Assembly: GCA_027858965.1 (NCBI GenBank)
Contig: JAQIBS010000167.1
Span: 1-64,000, forward strand
Reading direction: 5' to 3'
Length of the DNA stretch: 64,000 bases
Source: Kiritimatiellia bacterium
GTDB taxonomy: Bacteria; Verrucomicrobiota; Kiritimatiellia; RFP12; UBA1067
The notes under the pieces were generated by a model that ran no database searches, was not told the DNA's origin, and was given only the letters and a program-made list of their open reading frames with translations. This document shows positions 51,850-60,970 of the stretch, piece after piece. Numbering within the stretch: position 1 is the first letter of the stretch; every line of letters begins with the position of its first letter. Made by a program: the position numbers and the translations under genes.

Positions 51850-53280
51850 TTATCCACGAATGTATTTAATCACATCCTCAGCGGTGTAATCAAGCGATCC
51901 ATCCTTACAGAGATGGGTCACCTTGGGAAAATCATCGCCCAGCGTAACAACCGGTACGGATTTGCTTCCATCTCGCAGAGTCTGACCTAAGCCTATTGTA
52001 GCCAAAAGCGAGTTACAAACGCAGGTGCGCCCGGCAATATTATCAGGATTGCCGCCCTTTGCAATAAAGGCAGCATCGGGTTCGGCTGGACAACGCCATC
52101 CGATCTTTCCGTCATCCCGCTGATAGGCAGTGCGCAAATACCCCATATCACAGATTTTTTTACGTTTGGAATCGAGGACCTTATCAGAAACAGAACCTTC
52201 GATCTGAGCGACTTTAAAGGGAAACCCAGCCGGAGAGACCTGTGGATCAGTAAAGACCTTTGCTTTATCATCCAATGCAAGCTGAACCAGCTTATGACGC
52301 AATTCAGTAGTCATACCCGACTCCATGCAAAGGGCAAAATCAGTGCCTACCTGAATTCCAGAGGCACCCTTATCCAGAGCCTTCTTCAAGCCTTCCGGCG
52401 ATCCAAATCCACCGGCCAGCCAGAACGGTTTTCCGATCTTACGCAATTTTTCAAGGTTGCAGACATCGCGTGTACCGTAAATCGGCTCACCGCTTTCGGA
52501 GAGAGTCATCTTACCACGAGGAGGGGCATTATGCCCTCCGGCAATTGAGGTCTCCACCACAAATCCATCTACTGTTCCCTCTGATTTACGAAGCAACATG
52601 GTTGCCAGAGAATCTGCCGAGATAATGGGGAGAAAACGCGGTCTGTTTAATTCAGGTACCGAAACCCCTTCTTCAATATAATCAGCGGGGTTGAAATATT
52701 TTTTACAATCGGTTTCGGGCAGTGCTCCATGAACATTGATAGTATATTCACTTTGTTCATGATTAACCAAGCACTCAATGACATTTGAAAACTCGAGAGG
52801 AATGCCGGCACCGACAATTACAACACCGACACCAGCCAGAAGAGCCCCGTAGATTGAAGGCATATGAGGTAGCTGAATTTTTTCGAGATAGTTAATTCCC
52901 ACAGGGTTGGAGTGACCTTCGCGGGCCAGAAAGATCTCAACGTAATTTGCAACGATGCACACCTCATCAAACCACTTGCTGTTTTTCAGGGACATAACAT
53001 TGAAAATTTTATAAGGAGAGTCCGATTCTTTACCTCCCTCAACAAAAAATGCATCCAAAACGCGCTGCGCCATCTTAGGAAAAAGAAAACTTGCCAGTGC
53101 ACGTCGCATATCGCCGGCCAGGTCTCCATCCTGCAAACGTCGTACAAGAACCTGATCAAGGGCAGTTCCTGAAACAACACCAAGCTCGCCCAACTTAGAC
53201 ACGGCTTTCGCCAACCGCCAGTTAGAGACACCAATGCCCATACCGCCCTGAATAATTTTAGGAATTGAAATATTCATCAA
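51850..53280 (-). CDS. Nitronate monooxygenase-type FMN protein, extended
   Basis: 476 aa, TIM-barrel flavoprotein of the 2-nitropropane dioxygenase/NPD family. The start IPKIIQGGMGIGVSNWRLAK, VDGFVVETSIAGGHNAPPRG, PFWLAGGFGSPEGLKKALDK and SGIQVGTDFALC are the flavin-binding blocks. It is about 130 residues longer than the usual enzyme, with a Cys-containing C-terminal part (GRTCVCNSLLATIGLGQTL) resembling PfaD-like enoyl-reductase relatives. Function could be nitronate detoxification or an acyl/enoyl reaction. It is transcribed alone. Confidence 0.8.
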   Translation of the reverse strand: MMNISIPKIIQGGMGIGVSNWRLAKAVSKLGELGVVSGTALDQVLVRRLQDGDLAGDMRRALASFLFPKMAQRVLDAFFVEGGKESDSPYKIFNVMSLKNSKWFDEVCIVANYVEIFLAREGHSNPVGINYLEKIQLPHMPSIYGALLAGVGVVIVGAGIPLEFSNVIECLVNHEQSEYTINVHGALPETDCKKYFNPADYIEEGVSVPELNRPRFLPIISADSLATMLLRKSEGTVDGFVVETSIAGGHNAPPRGKMTLSESGEPIYGTRDVCNLEKLRKIGKPFWLAGGFGSPEGLKKALDKGASGIQVGTDFALCMESGMTTELRHKLVQLALDDKAKVFTDPQVSPAGFPFKVAQIEGSVSDKVLDSKRKKICDMGYLRTAYQRDDGKIGWRCPAEPDAAFIAKGGNPDNIAGRTCVCNSLLATIGLGQTLRDGSKSVPVVTLGDDFPKVTHLCKDGSLDYTAEDVIKYIRG

Positions 53281-53422
53281 ATAAAATCCTGCTTAAAAAA
53301 TTTCGTCTATAATCTACCTTTTCATAAAAAAGATAAGTAATATATTATCATTTTTAGCTGAAAAGTCCACTCTATTCAGATGAACTGCGGGCAATTTCTC
53401 GCTATCATACAGCGACTTAATT

Positions 53423-54259
53423 CTATTTAACCGTATAACGGGTTGCCTTGCAAAGCGTCTTCCATAACAAAACAGGGGAATCTGCTGAAAGCAACGCCTT
53501 GCGATTCTGCTCCTTCGACAACGATTCTGTCAAGCCCGCCATCAACCGAAGATAAAAGGCGCTTACCGCTGCGGGGATAGTCATAAAAAAGACAATATTA
53601 ACCTTTGAACCCTCACCATCAAAAACAAAGCCCTCTTTTGAGGTCGCCATAGCCATCGTCAGACCACCACCTTCAACGCCGCGGACATGCGGAAACGCAA
53701 TGCTGCTGCGCTCCATTGCTGTACTCAGAACCGCCTCACGCTCCAGAGCAGATTCAATCAGCTTGTCAGGATTGGAGATATAACTTTGATCTGCCATCAA
53801 ATTAGCAAGCGCAGTGATGGCTTCAGCGGCATTATTCGCTTTCACTCCGGGAAGCATCAATGTCTCTGCCGAAAAACGTGAGATTCCGGACTTACTCGGC
53901 GTAGCGCGACTCATTTTCTCTCCAACCCAGTGAGGGGCATCGCTCTCTTCAAACAAAATTCGCGCACAGCTGGGACAGTTCTGCATATTTTTACAAATCC
54001 GAACCGACTGCACCATGCTCACAGGCAAGCGCATTCCACAAATTGAACAACAACCGTTATACATAGGGGCCATCACAATATGGTTTTTTTTATATAACCG
54101 AATGTATAGAGATTTGACATCACGCGGCAGTTTATCGGTCAGCTGGTCAATCGAATCATTCAACCGTTTCATGTGGCTGCCATCACCTGTTGCTCTATGT
54201 TCATCCCGAATGAGAACCAATTCCTGAAGCTGACTTAAATGATTAACTAACCTCTGCAT
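53423..54259 (-). CDS. Zinc-ribbon and PTS EIIA (PtsN-like) fusion protein
   Basis: 278 aa from ATG 54259 (GAGG upstream); a longer frame to 54310 is less likely. The N-terminal 75 residues form a helical region (MQRLVNHLSQLQELVLIRDE), followed by a four-Cys zinc ribbon (CSICGMRLP ... NCPSCARIL, about 78-108). The C-terminal EIIA type-2 domain (about 140-275) has the phosphoacceptor His in SIAFPHVRG. PtsN-like proteins signal phosphorylation state rather than transport sugars. A zinc ribbon and coiled helix joined to EIIA suggests a nucleic-acid- or protein-binding sensor. I know of no common example of this fusion. Confidence 0.75.
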   Translation of the reverse strand: MQRLVNHLSQLQELVLIRDEHRATGDGSHMKRLNDSIDQLTDKLPRDVKSLYIRLYKKNHIVMAPMYNGCCSICGMRLPVSMVQSVRICKNMQNCPSCARILFEESDAPHWVGEKMSRATPSKSGISRFSAETLMLPGVKANNAAEAITALANLMADQSYISNPDKLIESALEREAVLSTAMERSSIAFPHVRGVEGGGLTMAMATSKEGFVFDGEGSKVNIVFFMTIPAAVSAFYLRLMAGLTESLSKEQNRKALLSADSPVLLWKTLCKATRYTVK

Positions 54260-54422
54260 ATATACCTCATAATACTGTAAACTAAAAATCAATCGAACTA
54301 CTTTTAACAAAGTGTTATTATTATCTCTTAAAAAGAATAAAAAGTCAATCTATGGCTCTCGTTTATTTGCGCAATTCAGGTCAATCTGATATACTTATTT
54401 ATAAATAAATTTCGGGGGGAAA

Positions 54423-55370
54423 ATGTTATTAAAAGCGGCTTACAACCAGATGTTACTAATCAGATACTTCGAAGAGTCTATCGAAAGACTCTTTCTTGAA
54501 GGACGAGTCATGGGAACCGCGCACACCTGCATTGGTCAGGAAGCGGTATCTGTTGGCGTAGCAACTGCGCTTCAACCGCAGGATGCCATGACTACCACCC
54601 ATCGTGGACACGGACACTTCTTAGCTCGCGGGGCTGAACCCGCAAAAGCAATGGCGGAGCTCTTTGGCAAAAGCATTGGATACTCCAAAGGACGCGGCGG
54701 GAGCCAGATGATGATGGCACCGGAGATGGGATTCTACGGATCCAACGGTATCACTGGTGGCAGTATTCCCTTTGCTACCGGCATAGCCTTGGATGCATCT
54801 ATACGCAAAACAGACAGAGTAAGCGCCTGTATGTTTGGCGATGGCGCCTCCAACCAGGGAGTTTTTCATGAAACACTCAATATGGCCGCTCTCTGGAAGC
54901 TGCCTGTGCTCTACATTGTGGAAAATAACGGCTATGCCATGTCAACCTCCACTGACCAGGGGCTCGCTAATCCCTGTATCGCCGACCGGGCAAAAGCATA
55001 CAACATTCCAGGCGTAACCATCAATGGAAACGATTTTGAAGAGGTATACAACTGCGTGCAGCAATACGCCGAAGCAGCCCGACAGGGCGAAGGTCCGGCT
55101 CTGATTGAATGTATGACCTACCGTCTATCAGGACACTCACGTGGCGACCCGCGCGTCTACCGCACCCGGGAAGAAGAGCAGGAGGCCTGGAAAAGAGACC
55201 CTGTTAAAACGATGGAAAAGCAGCTACTTGAAAGAAAAGTTCTCACAGCAGCTCAAATTGAAGAGGTGCAGCAGAAAACCACAGCCATAATTGATAAAGC
55301 AATTATAACCTGTGAAAATGCCCCCCCTGCTAGTGCAGCTGAATTTCAAAACTCACTTTTTGCAGAGTAA
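54423..55370 (+). CDS. pdhA: Pyruvate dehydrogenase-type E1 component, alpha subunit
   Basis: 315 aa. YFEESIERLFLEGRVMGTAH and IGQEAVSVGVATAL open the family pattern, GRGGSQMMMAPEMGFYGSNG follows, and the thiamine diphosphate motif is GDGASNQGVFHETLNMAALW ... ENNGYAMST. The phosphorylation-loop wording RLSGHSRGDPRVYRTREEE is also present. It decarboxylates pyruvate (or another 2-oxoacid such as acetoin). No E2 or E3 gene is adjacent. A 25-nt hairpin (55366-55390) covers its stop codon. Confidence 0.88.
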   Translation: MLLKAAYNQMLLIRYFEESIERLFLEGRVMGTAHTCIGQEAVSVGVATALQPQDAMTTTHRGHGHFLARGAEPAKAMAELFGKSIGYSKGRGGSQMMMAPEMGFYGSNGITGGSIPFATGIALDASIRKTDRVSACMFGDGASNQGVFHETLNMAALWKLPVLYIVENNGYAMSTSTDQGLANPCIADRAKAYNIPGVTINGNDFEEVYNCVQQYAEAARQGEGPALIECMTYRLSGHSRGDPRVYRTREEEQEAWKRDPVKTMEKQLLERKVLTAAQIEEVQQKTTAIIDKAIITCENAPPASAAEFQNSLFAE

Positions 55371-55390
55371 TGCGCGTGCCGCGCATTACT
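55366..55390. terminator. Perfect hairpin over the pdhA stop codon
   Basis: AGTAATGCGCG (55366-55376) and CGCGCATTACT (55380-55390) form an 11-bp stem with a TGC loop, and the pdhA stop codon lies in the 5' arm. No T-run follows, so partial attenuation or mRNA stabilisation before pdhB is as likely as termination. Confidence 0.45.
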
Positions 55391-55476
55391 AGATTCCATT
55401 ACACGGAATTGTTTTACAGAAGGGCCAGTTAATTAAAAGGCTTCGCCACTGATTATTAATATTACGTGAAAAATTT

Positions 55477-56454
55477 ATGAGAAATATCACCTTTACACAG
55501 ATCATTCGTGAAACACTCGAAGCCGAGCTGACACGCGATGAAACCATCTTCCTGATGGGAGAAGATATCGGAGTCTACGGAGGACCTTTTGGCGCCAGCC
55601 GTGGCCTGCTGGAAAAATTCGGTAGCGAACGCATACGGGACACCCCTATCTCAGAACAGGCTATCACCGGAATTGCAATCGGCGCAGCGGTTGCCGGTCA
55701 ACGCCCGATCATAGAGATCATGTTCATGGATTTCATTACCCTTGCCGTTGACCAGATGGTTAACATGGCTGCAAAACTGCATCCCATCTACGGTCAGAAC
55801 TGCCCGCTGGTACTACGCACCACACCTGGAGCAGGACGCGGATATGGAGCCACACACTCACAATCTCTTGAACGCATCTTCTGCGGCATCCCAGGGATAA
55901 AAATAGCCGCACCATCCAATGCACGTGATGGCTCAGCCCTCCTGCAAACAGCTATCCGCGACAACAACCCTGTTCTCTTTCTGGAGCACAAGCTTCTCTA
56001 TCCGATGCGTTTTGAAGTTGACGATAAACTGCCTGAACCAACACCTTTCGGTTATGCAAAAATCACGCGTGAAGGTGAAGACCTGACAATTATAGCCTGG
56101 TCCTACATGTCGGTTCTAGCCCTGCAGGCCGCAGCAAAACTTTCCAATGATGATATTGAAGCAGAGGTAATAGATCTGCGCACCCTCGCTCCCCTGGATA
56201 TAGATACAATCATAGAGTCAGTCAAATCAACCGGCCGGGTCATGATAATTGAAGAGGGCCCCCTTACCGGTGGTTTTGCAGGAGAGATCGCCGCCCAGAT
56301 CACAGAACAGGCCTTTGAATATCTTGATTATCCAGTTAAACGTCTGGCTGGCGACGACCTGCCGATACCATCTGCTAAAAGCCTGGAACTCAACTGCATA
56401 CCCTCGGTTGCCACAATAACAAAAGCAGCCTCCGACCTCGCCCTCGCGGATTAA
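55477..56454 (+). CDS. pdhB: Pyruvate dehydrogenase-type E1 component, beta subunit
   Basis: 325 aa. The cofactor region EDIGVYGGPFGASRGLLEKF, DTPISEQAITGIAIGAAVAG, IMFMDFITLAVDQMVNMAAK and RTTPGAGRGYGATHSQSLER match E1 beta, and the C-terminal transketolase domain has GRVMIIEEGPLTGGFAGEIA and RLAGDDLPIPSAKSLE. It completes an E1 heterotetramer with the preceding gene, 106 bases away. Confidence 0.9.
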   Translation: MRNITFTQIIRETLEAELTRDETIFLMGEDIGVYGGPFGASRGLLEKFGSERIRDTPISEQAITGIAIGAAVAGQRPIIEIMFMDFITLAVDQMVNMAAKLHPIYGQNCPLVLRTTPGAGRGYGATHSQSLERIFCGIPGIKIAAPSNARDGSALLQTAIRDNNPVLFLEHKLLYPMRFEVDDKLPEPTPFGYAKITREGEDLTIIAWSYMSVLALQAAAKLSNDDIEAEVIDLRTLAPLDIDTIIESVKSTGRVMIIEEGPLTGGFAGEIAAQITEQAFEYLDYPVKRLAGDDLPIPSAKSLELNCIPSVATITKAASDLALAD

Positions 56455-56520
56455 ATGCAGAGCGCATGGAGCATGGCGCTATCTAAAACAAACAACAGAG
56501 CCGCAATAACACCTAACAAC

Positions 56521-56557
56521 TCAATCCTGTCAATCCTGTTAATCCTGTCAAAAAAAC
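56521..56557. repeat. CAATCCTGTTAATCCTGTC dispersed repeat
   Basis: Three CAATCCTGT/TAATCCTGT units of 9 bp, followed by an A-run. The reverse complement (TTTTTTTGACAGGATTAACAGG) is at 27013-27035, and related wording is at 34521-34544. Confidence 0.7.
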
Positions 56558-56566
56558 CACGCAACA

Positions 56567-57433
56567 ATGACCTACTCGTTAATAACACTATCCCACAACA
56601 AACTCGCGTGCACTCGCCGTTGCCTGTCAGCGCTGATCACAGAGTCGGTTTGCGAAGATTCATGGGAGATGATCGTTGTTGATAACGGATCAACTGACGG
56701 AAGTAAAGAATGGTGCGACACAGAGCTGAAAGCCCTCGGCAAAAAACACGAAATCCCGGTCACAGTACTGCATAATAACAGCAACATCGGCTGCTCGACA
56801 GCACGCAACCAGGCCATTGAGGTAGCGAAAGGCAGATATCTGGTCTTCGCCGATAACGACATCTCACCGCGCACCCGCAACTGGATGCCAGCCATGCGCA
56901 AGCTCATGGACTCAGATCCGAAAATCGGAATGGTTGGTCCTAAAATGATCTACACCTGGCAGCCTCACCCCATTCAATGCGCCGGGGTTGGCATATCCAG
57001 GCGCGGTCATGTCTGCTTTATCGGACGAGGCGAGTCCATCAGCAACCCACAGCTCAATCAGCAGCGTGAGGCACAATGCCTGATCAGCGCCTGTCTGATG
57101 ATCCCCGCTGAATTAATTGCCACCCATGGTGGTTTTGACAAGGCCTTTCACCCTGTCCAATTTGAAGATTTCGACCTTTGCTACCGACTGCGAGAGGCGG
57201 GATACACAGCGCTCTACACCCCGGATGTTGAGATGTATCACTTTGAAAGCGTTACCACCCAAGGCACACCAACCGTACGCAATCAGGCAGTAGTTATCCG
57301 CAATGGAATCCTTTTTCAGAAACGCTGGCGTCACATGTTTACGACGGAGAACGGCCCACCTGAAGAGGACTGCCGCTGGAAGAAAATCCCCTCTGTTTCA
57401 TTCAGTGATATACCAGAACTGCCGGTTTTTTAG
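56567..57433 (+). CDS. Family 2 glycosyltransferase
   Basis: 288 aa. YSLITLSHNKLACTRRCLSA and MIVVDNGSTDGSKEW are the GT-A nucleotide-sugar motifs. NSNIGCSTARNQAIEVAKGR and FADNDISPRTRNWM contain the DxD-type metal site (ADNDI). VQFEDFDLCYRLREAGYTAL is the conserved acceptor-side block. No membrane segment. It probably adds a sugar to a surface polysaccharide or lipid. Confidence 0.85.
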   Translation: MTYSLITLSHNKLACTRRCLSALITESVCEDSWEMIVVDNGSTDGSKEWCDTELKALGKKHEIPVTVLHNNSNIGCSTARNQAIEVAKGRYLVFADNDISPRTRNWMPAMRKLMDSDPKIGMVGPKMIYTWQPHPIQCAGVGISRRGHVCFIGRGESISNPQLNQQREAQCLISACLMIPAELIATHGGFDKAFHPVQFEDFDLCYRLREAGYTALYTPDVEMYHFESVTTQGTPTVRNQAVVIRNGILFQKRWRHMFTTENGPPEEDCRWKKIPSVSFSDIPELPVF

Positions 57434-57439
57434 ATCAGG

Positions 57440-57467
57440 CTTTGGGCTTTGGGCTTTGGGCTTTGGG
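57440..57467. repeat. 7-bp microsatellite CTTTGGG x4
   Basis: Four perfect CTTTGGG units just after the glycosyltransferase stop, outside coding sequence. Confidence 0.8.
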
Positions 57468-57536
57468 CGGGAATGCGCTTCGCTTGAAATAAAGGGCGCG
57501 TAATTAAGGTTACACACACACAATCAAAGGAACGTA

Positions 57537-58820
57537 ATGAAGAACACATTCCACATTCCACTTTCCACATTTCACAATTTTCTGCATGCGCTCTGCGCTC
57601 TGCTCTTTGCAGTTTCAGCAAGCGCAGTTGCCGAAACCTGGCCACAGTTCCGCGGACCCAACGGAGATGGACTCGCCTCTGCCAAAGGCCTGCCGACTGA
57701 GTGGAGCGAAACCAAAAACATCACATGGAAAACCGCAATCCCCGGCAAAGGCCACTCATCACCTGTAATTCTCCAAGATCAGATATGGCTGACAACAGCG
57801 TTGAACAAAGGAAAATCCCGCAATGTGCTGACTGTTGATTATGTAACAGGTAAAATCATCCGCAACAAAACCCTTTTCACAGTTGAAGAACCGGAGAAAT
57901 GTCACAAAGGCAATAGCTATGCCACCCCCACCCCCGTATTGGAGGAGGACCGGATCTATGTGACCTTCGGTCCAGCCGGCACCGCCTGCCTCTCCTCTGA
58001 AACCGGAGAGGTCATCTGGCAGAGAACCGACTTCAAGGTGACCTACTGGGATGTAGGTGCGGCCAGTTCTCCGACCTTATACAGGGACAAGCTGATCATG
58101 ATCTGCGATGGCGATAACGGTAGCGAACGCTTTGTTACCGCACTTGACAAGATGACGGGGAAAACCATCTGGAGATCCGATCGCGTGTACACAGCAGAAC
58201 AACTCAAGCATATGGTTCACTCATCCTGCATCCCGCACGTTATAACAGTAGCGGGCAAGGATCAGATAATATGTCCCGGCGGCAAAATGGTTACCGCATA
58301 CGATCCTGAAACAGGCAATGAGATATGGACTGTAAAATACAATAGCTGGTCGGTTGTCCCCCGTCCTCTATATGCAGATGGGCTGCTTTATATCTGTGCT
58401 GGCGTAATTAAACCGATTATGCTCTGCATCAACCCGGCGGGAGCCAAAGGCGATATCACTGGGACAAAACACATTATATGGCAGACAAAAAAGATGGTCC
58501 CCAACATGCCCTCACCGCTTTATATCAACAAACGCTTCTACACTATGACATCAGCCAAACTGGCCTGCCGCAAACCAAAAACCGGTGAAATCATCTGGAA
58601 TGAACGTATCCCGGGGCAACATGAATCATCACCGGTTTCTGCCGAAGGAAATATCTACCTCTTCAACAAAACTGGAGGTAGCATGGTTGTCAAAGCATCC
58701 GATGATTTCCAAGCCATCAGCACCAACAAGCTTGAGAGCGGTTGCTGGGCCTCTCCCGCAATCATCGATAAATCCCTGATTCTCCGAACCAAAACCCATC
58801 TGTACAGGATAGAAGAGTGA
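57537..58820 (+). CDS. Secreted PQQ-like beta-propeller protein
   Basis: 427 aa with an N-terminal signal (about 15-32, ALCALLFAVSASAVA). The mature protein opens with TWPQFRGPNGDGLASAKGLP and WKTAIPGKGHSSPVILQDQI, the pattern of PQQ/quinoprotein-like propellers common in PVC bacteria. Repeated blades have SSPTLYRDKLIMICDGD, GKDQIICPGGKMVTAYDPET and SPVSAEGNIYLFNKTGG. No catalytic heme or Ca-binding motif is obvious, so an enzymatic role is not established; protein binding (BamB-like) is equally possible. Confidence 0.85.
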   Translation: MKNTFHIPLSTFHNFLHALCALLFAVSASAVAETWPQFRGPNGDGLASAKGLPTEWSETKNITWKTAIPGKGHSSPVILQDQIWLTTALNKGKSRNVLTVDYVTGKIIRNKTLFTVEEPEKCHKGNSYATPTPVLEEDRIYVTFGPAGTACLSSETGEVIWQRTDFKVTYWDVGAASSPTLYRDKLIMICDGDNGSERFVTALDKMTGKTIWRSDRVYTAEQLKHMVHSSCIPHVITVAGKDQIICPGGKMVTAYDPETGNEIWTVKYNSWSVVPRPLYADGLLYICAGVIKPIMLCINPAGAKGDITGTKHIIWQTKKMVPNMPSPLYINKRFYTMTSAKLACRKPKTGEIIWNERIPGQHESSPVSAEGNIYLFNKTGGSMVVKASDDFQAISTNKLESGCWASPAIIDKSLILRTKTHLYRIEE

Positions 58821-59118
58821 AGAAGTGCGAGAGTGCGAGAGTTCTAAAGTTCTAAAGTGCTGAAGTTCTAAAGTTATCAATTTTGCAGAATGCGTCTCGT
58901 CGGACGCATCTGTGAATCGTTACAACAATGTGCAATTTCAAGGTAACCCAAGCTTCCTGCTTGGCTTATCGGACGGAAAGCAAGCTGGAAGCTTGCATTA
59001 CTTTAATCCACTTTACTTTACGCAAGAGAATACTCAACGGAAGTGAAATGCGCCCCGGCTCTTCTGCAATGAAACAATTAAACTTTGTGTCGCTGGGTCT
59101 CTGTGATAAAATCTAAAC
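58821..59118. other. Intergenic with microsatellite and hairpin repeat
   Basis: No gene. GTGCGAGA and GTTCTAAA-type short repeats lie at 58828-58875. CAAGCTTCCTGCTTG (58949-58963) pairs with CAAGCTGGAAGCTTG (58981-58995) at 14 of 15 positions. Confidence 0.5.
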
Positions 59119-60561
59119 ATGAAAAAACAAGCCACAGATGTTTATATAAAATCCGCTGATGAAATTGAAGCGGTTGTGCAGGATTTTATTGAACAATATC
59201 TGGGGCTAGGTAGCATCAAACGGCTGGGGATCGCTGTTTCGAGCGGGGCCGATTCCATTGCGCTCTTTCATCTGCTGCTACCAATCTGTAAAGAGAGAGG
59301 GATCACCCCTGTTGTGATGCACCTCAACCACGGACTGCGAGCCGAATCAGAGGAGGAGGCCCTGTTTGTAACCGAACTGGCCAAATCTAATGGTCTTCTG
59401 CTGGCAACTGAAACAATTGATCTCAGGAACCGGAAGCCCAACAATCAGTCGTTGGAGATGTCGGCCCGCAATGCCCGCCTGCGCTTCTACGGGGATTGCA
59501 TGCAAAGCTGTAAGCTTGATGCCCTCGCAACAGGTCACCATGCCAATGATGTCTGCGAAACTCTTCTGCTGCGGCTCGCCCGTGGCTCCGGCATCGCCGG
59601 AATGTCAGGAATGCGACCGGTAACGCTCTTAAAAGTTGGTGATAATCAAGAAACCAGCATCACCATTCTTCGCCCTCTTTTAAACATTGCATCCCGCGCA
59701 CTGCGGGAGTGGCTTAAAAGTCGCGAGCTGACATGGCACGATGACCTCTCTAATCTGGATACCTCCATTCCACGCAATAATATTCGTCACATTGTGCTTC
59801 CCTTTCTTCGCGATAACCTCAGCTCTGAAATTGACTCCCGGTTATGTCACTCGGCCGCCACACTACGTGAAGACGACGCCTTCCTGAACGAGCTTGCCGG
59901 CGAGAAACTCAACGCCATCAGATATGACAAATCGCTTCTGGTTCCAGCTCTGCTGAAACTGCCTCTGGCAATTCGAAGGCGAATCCTGCGCCTCTGGTTT
60001 TTCGAGCAGGATCTCGCGGCAGCCGCCGGTTTCAGATCTATCAACGATCTGCTTCTTCAATGTGAAACTGCTGATTCCAACTGGAGATTTCAACTGGCTG
60101 AAAACGTAATTGCCAAGCTGAATAACAACCTGCTATCTCTGATCAACCCCCAGACACACGAGATGCTGCCTGAGGTTGAGATAGCCCCCGATGAAACTAT
60201 CCTCTGGGGCGACTTTGATATCAGAATTGAACGCTCGCAAGGCATTGAGGCACAATCGCAAGGTGTTGGATTTTTTCCAAGCTCCTGCTCCCTGGATGCA
60301 AAAAAACTCAAGGGCAAAAAACTCATCGTTCGTCAGCGTCAAACTGGCGACCGTATCAACCCCACGGGATTAAAGGGATCCAAGAAGGTCAAAGATATCT
60401 TTATTGATGCTAAAATTCCACAGGAGGAGCGTGATGCTATTCCCATCATCGCCTGTGGAGATGATGTGCTCTGGATACCGGGCTACCGCATATCGCGGGA
60501 TTATGCACTCAGTGATGACAAAGCTGAGTCAATCCATATCACAGTGTCTAAGAGTCTTTAG
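59119..60561 (+). CDS. tilS: tRNA(Ile)-lysidine synthetase TilS
   Basis: 480 aa. The PP-loop is GIAVSSGADSIALFHLL (residues about 39-55), with Ser in place of the usual second Gly of SGGxDS. VVMHLNHGLRAES and LATGHHANDVCETLLLRLAR follow. The C-terminal TilS domain is recognisable as LIVRQRQTGDRINPTGLKGS with DIFIDAKIPQEERDAIPI. It converts the wobble cytidine of tRNA-Ile(CAU) to lysidine, an essential reaction. No other tilS is in the window, so the altered loop is presumably functional. Confidence 0.93.
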   Translation: MKKQATDVYIKSADEIEAVVQDFIEQYLGLGSIKRLGIAVSSGADSIALFHLLLPICKERGITPVVMHLNHGLRAESEEEALFVTELAKSNGLLLATETIDLRNRKPNNQSLEMSARNARLRFYGDCMQSCKLDALATGHHANDVCETLLLRLARGSGIAGMSGMRPVTLLKVGDNQETSITILRPLLNIASRALREWLKSRELTWHDDLSNLDTSIPRNNIRHIVLPFLRDNLSSEIDSRLCHSAATLREDDAFLNELAGEKLNAIRYDKSLLVPALLKLPLAIRRRILRLWFFEQDLAAAAGFRSINDLLLQCETADSNWRFQLAENVIAKLNNNLLSLINPQTHEMLPEVEIAPDETILWGDFDIRIERSQGIEAQSQGVGFFPSSCSLDAKKLKGKKLIVRQRQTGDRINPTGLKGSKKVKDIFIDAKIPQEERDAIPIIACGDDVLWIPGYRISRDYALSDDKAESIHITVSKSL

Positions 60562-60970
60562 CTAGAAAAGTTTGAGGTAAAAAAATAGAGGGGTAGAAAA
60601 ATTTAGCGTTTCAAGTCATCAACTTCTGCGCTTTCATTTAAAACTGTGAGCTGGATGCCGAAAAGTTCAAACCTAAAAATAAAAATAGCATTTATTGAAG
60701 TTGCGCGTCATCAGAGTATCAACGTTTACAAATTAACTGAATAAAACAACCGACACTCAGCATTCATGATTCAGCGTTTTTCAAGTCCGACCACAAATCA
60801 ACACCAGCACATTCAGCCGATTAATGATAATTAGAACCAAGTCATAGGTCAAGTTGTCACATAAGGATTGACGGTGACATATAATAGCGCTAATGTAAAA
60901 AAGGTTAGACATATTTAGCAAATTAGGCTCAGTTGTTATCTTCTTCATGAGTCAAAAAAGAGGAGCTCTT
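60562..60970. other. Intergenic, A+T-rich, promoter region of the beta-helix gene
   Basis: No gene seen. A+T-rich with no repeat I recognise. AGGAG (60961-60965) is the ribosome binding site of the next gene. A promoter must lie here but no confident -35/-10 pair can be named. Confidence 0.5.

Noticed and set aside
56455..56682. 75-aa open frame after pdhB
   Set aside because: Runs over a dispersed repeat and into the glycosyltransferase gene in another frame.
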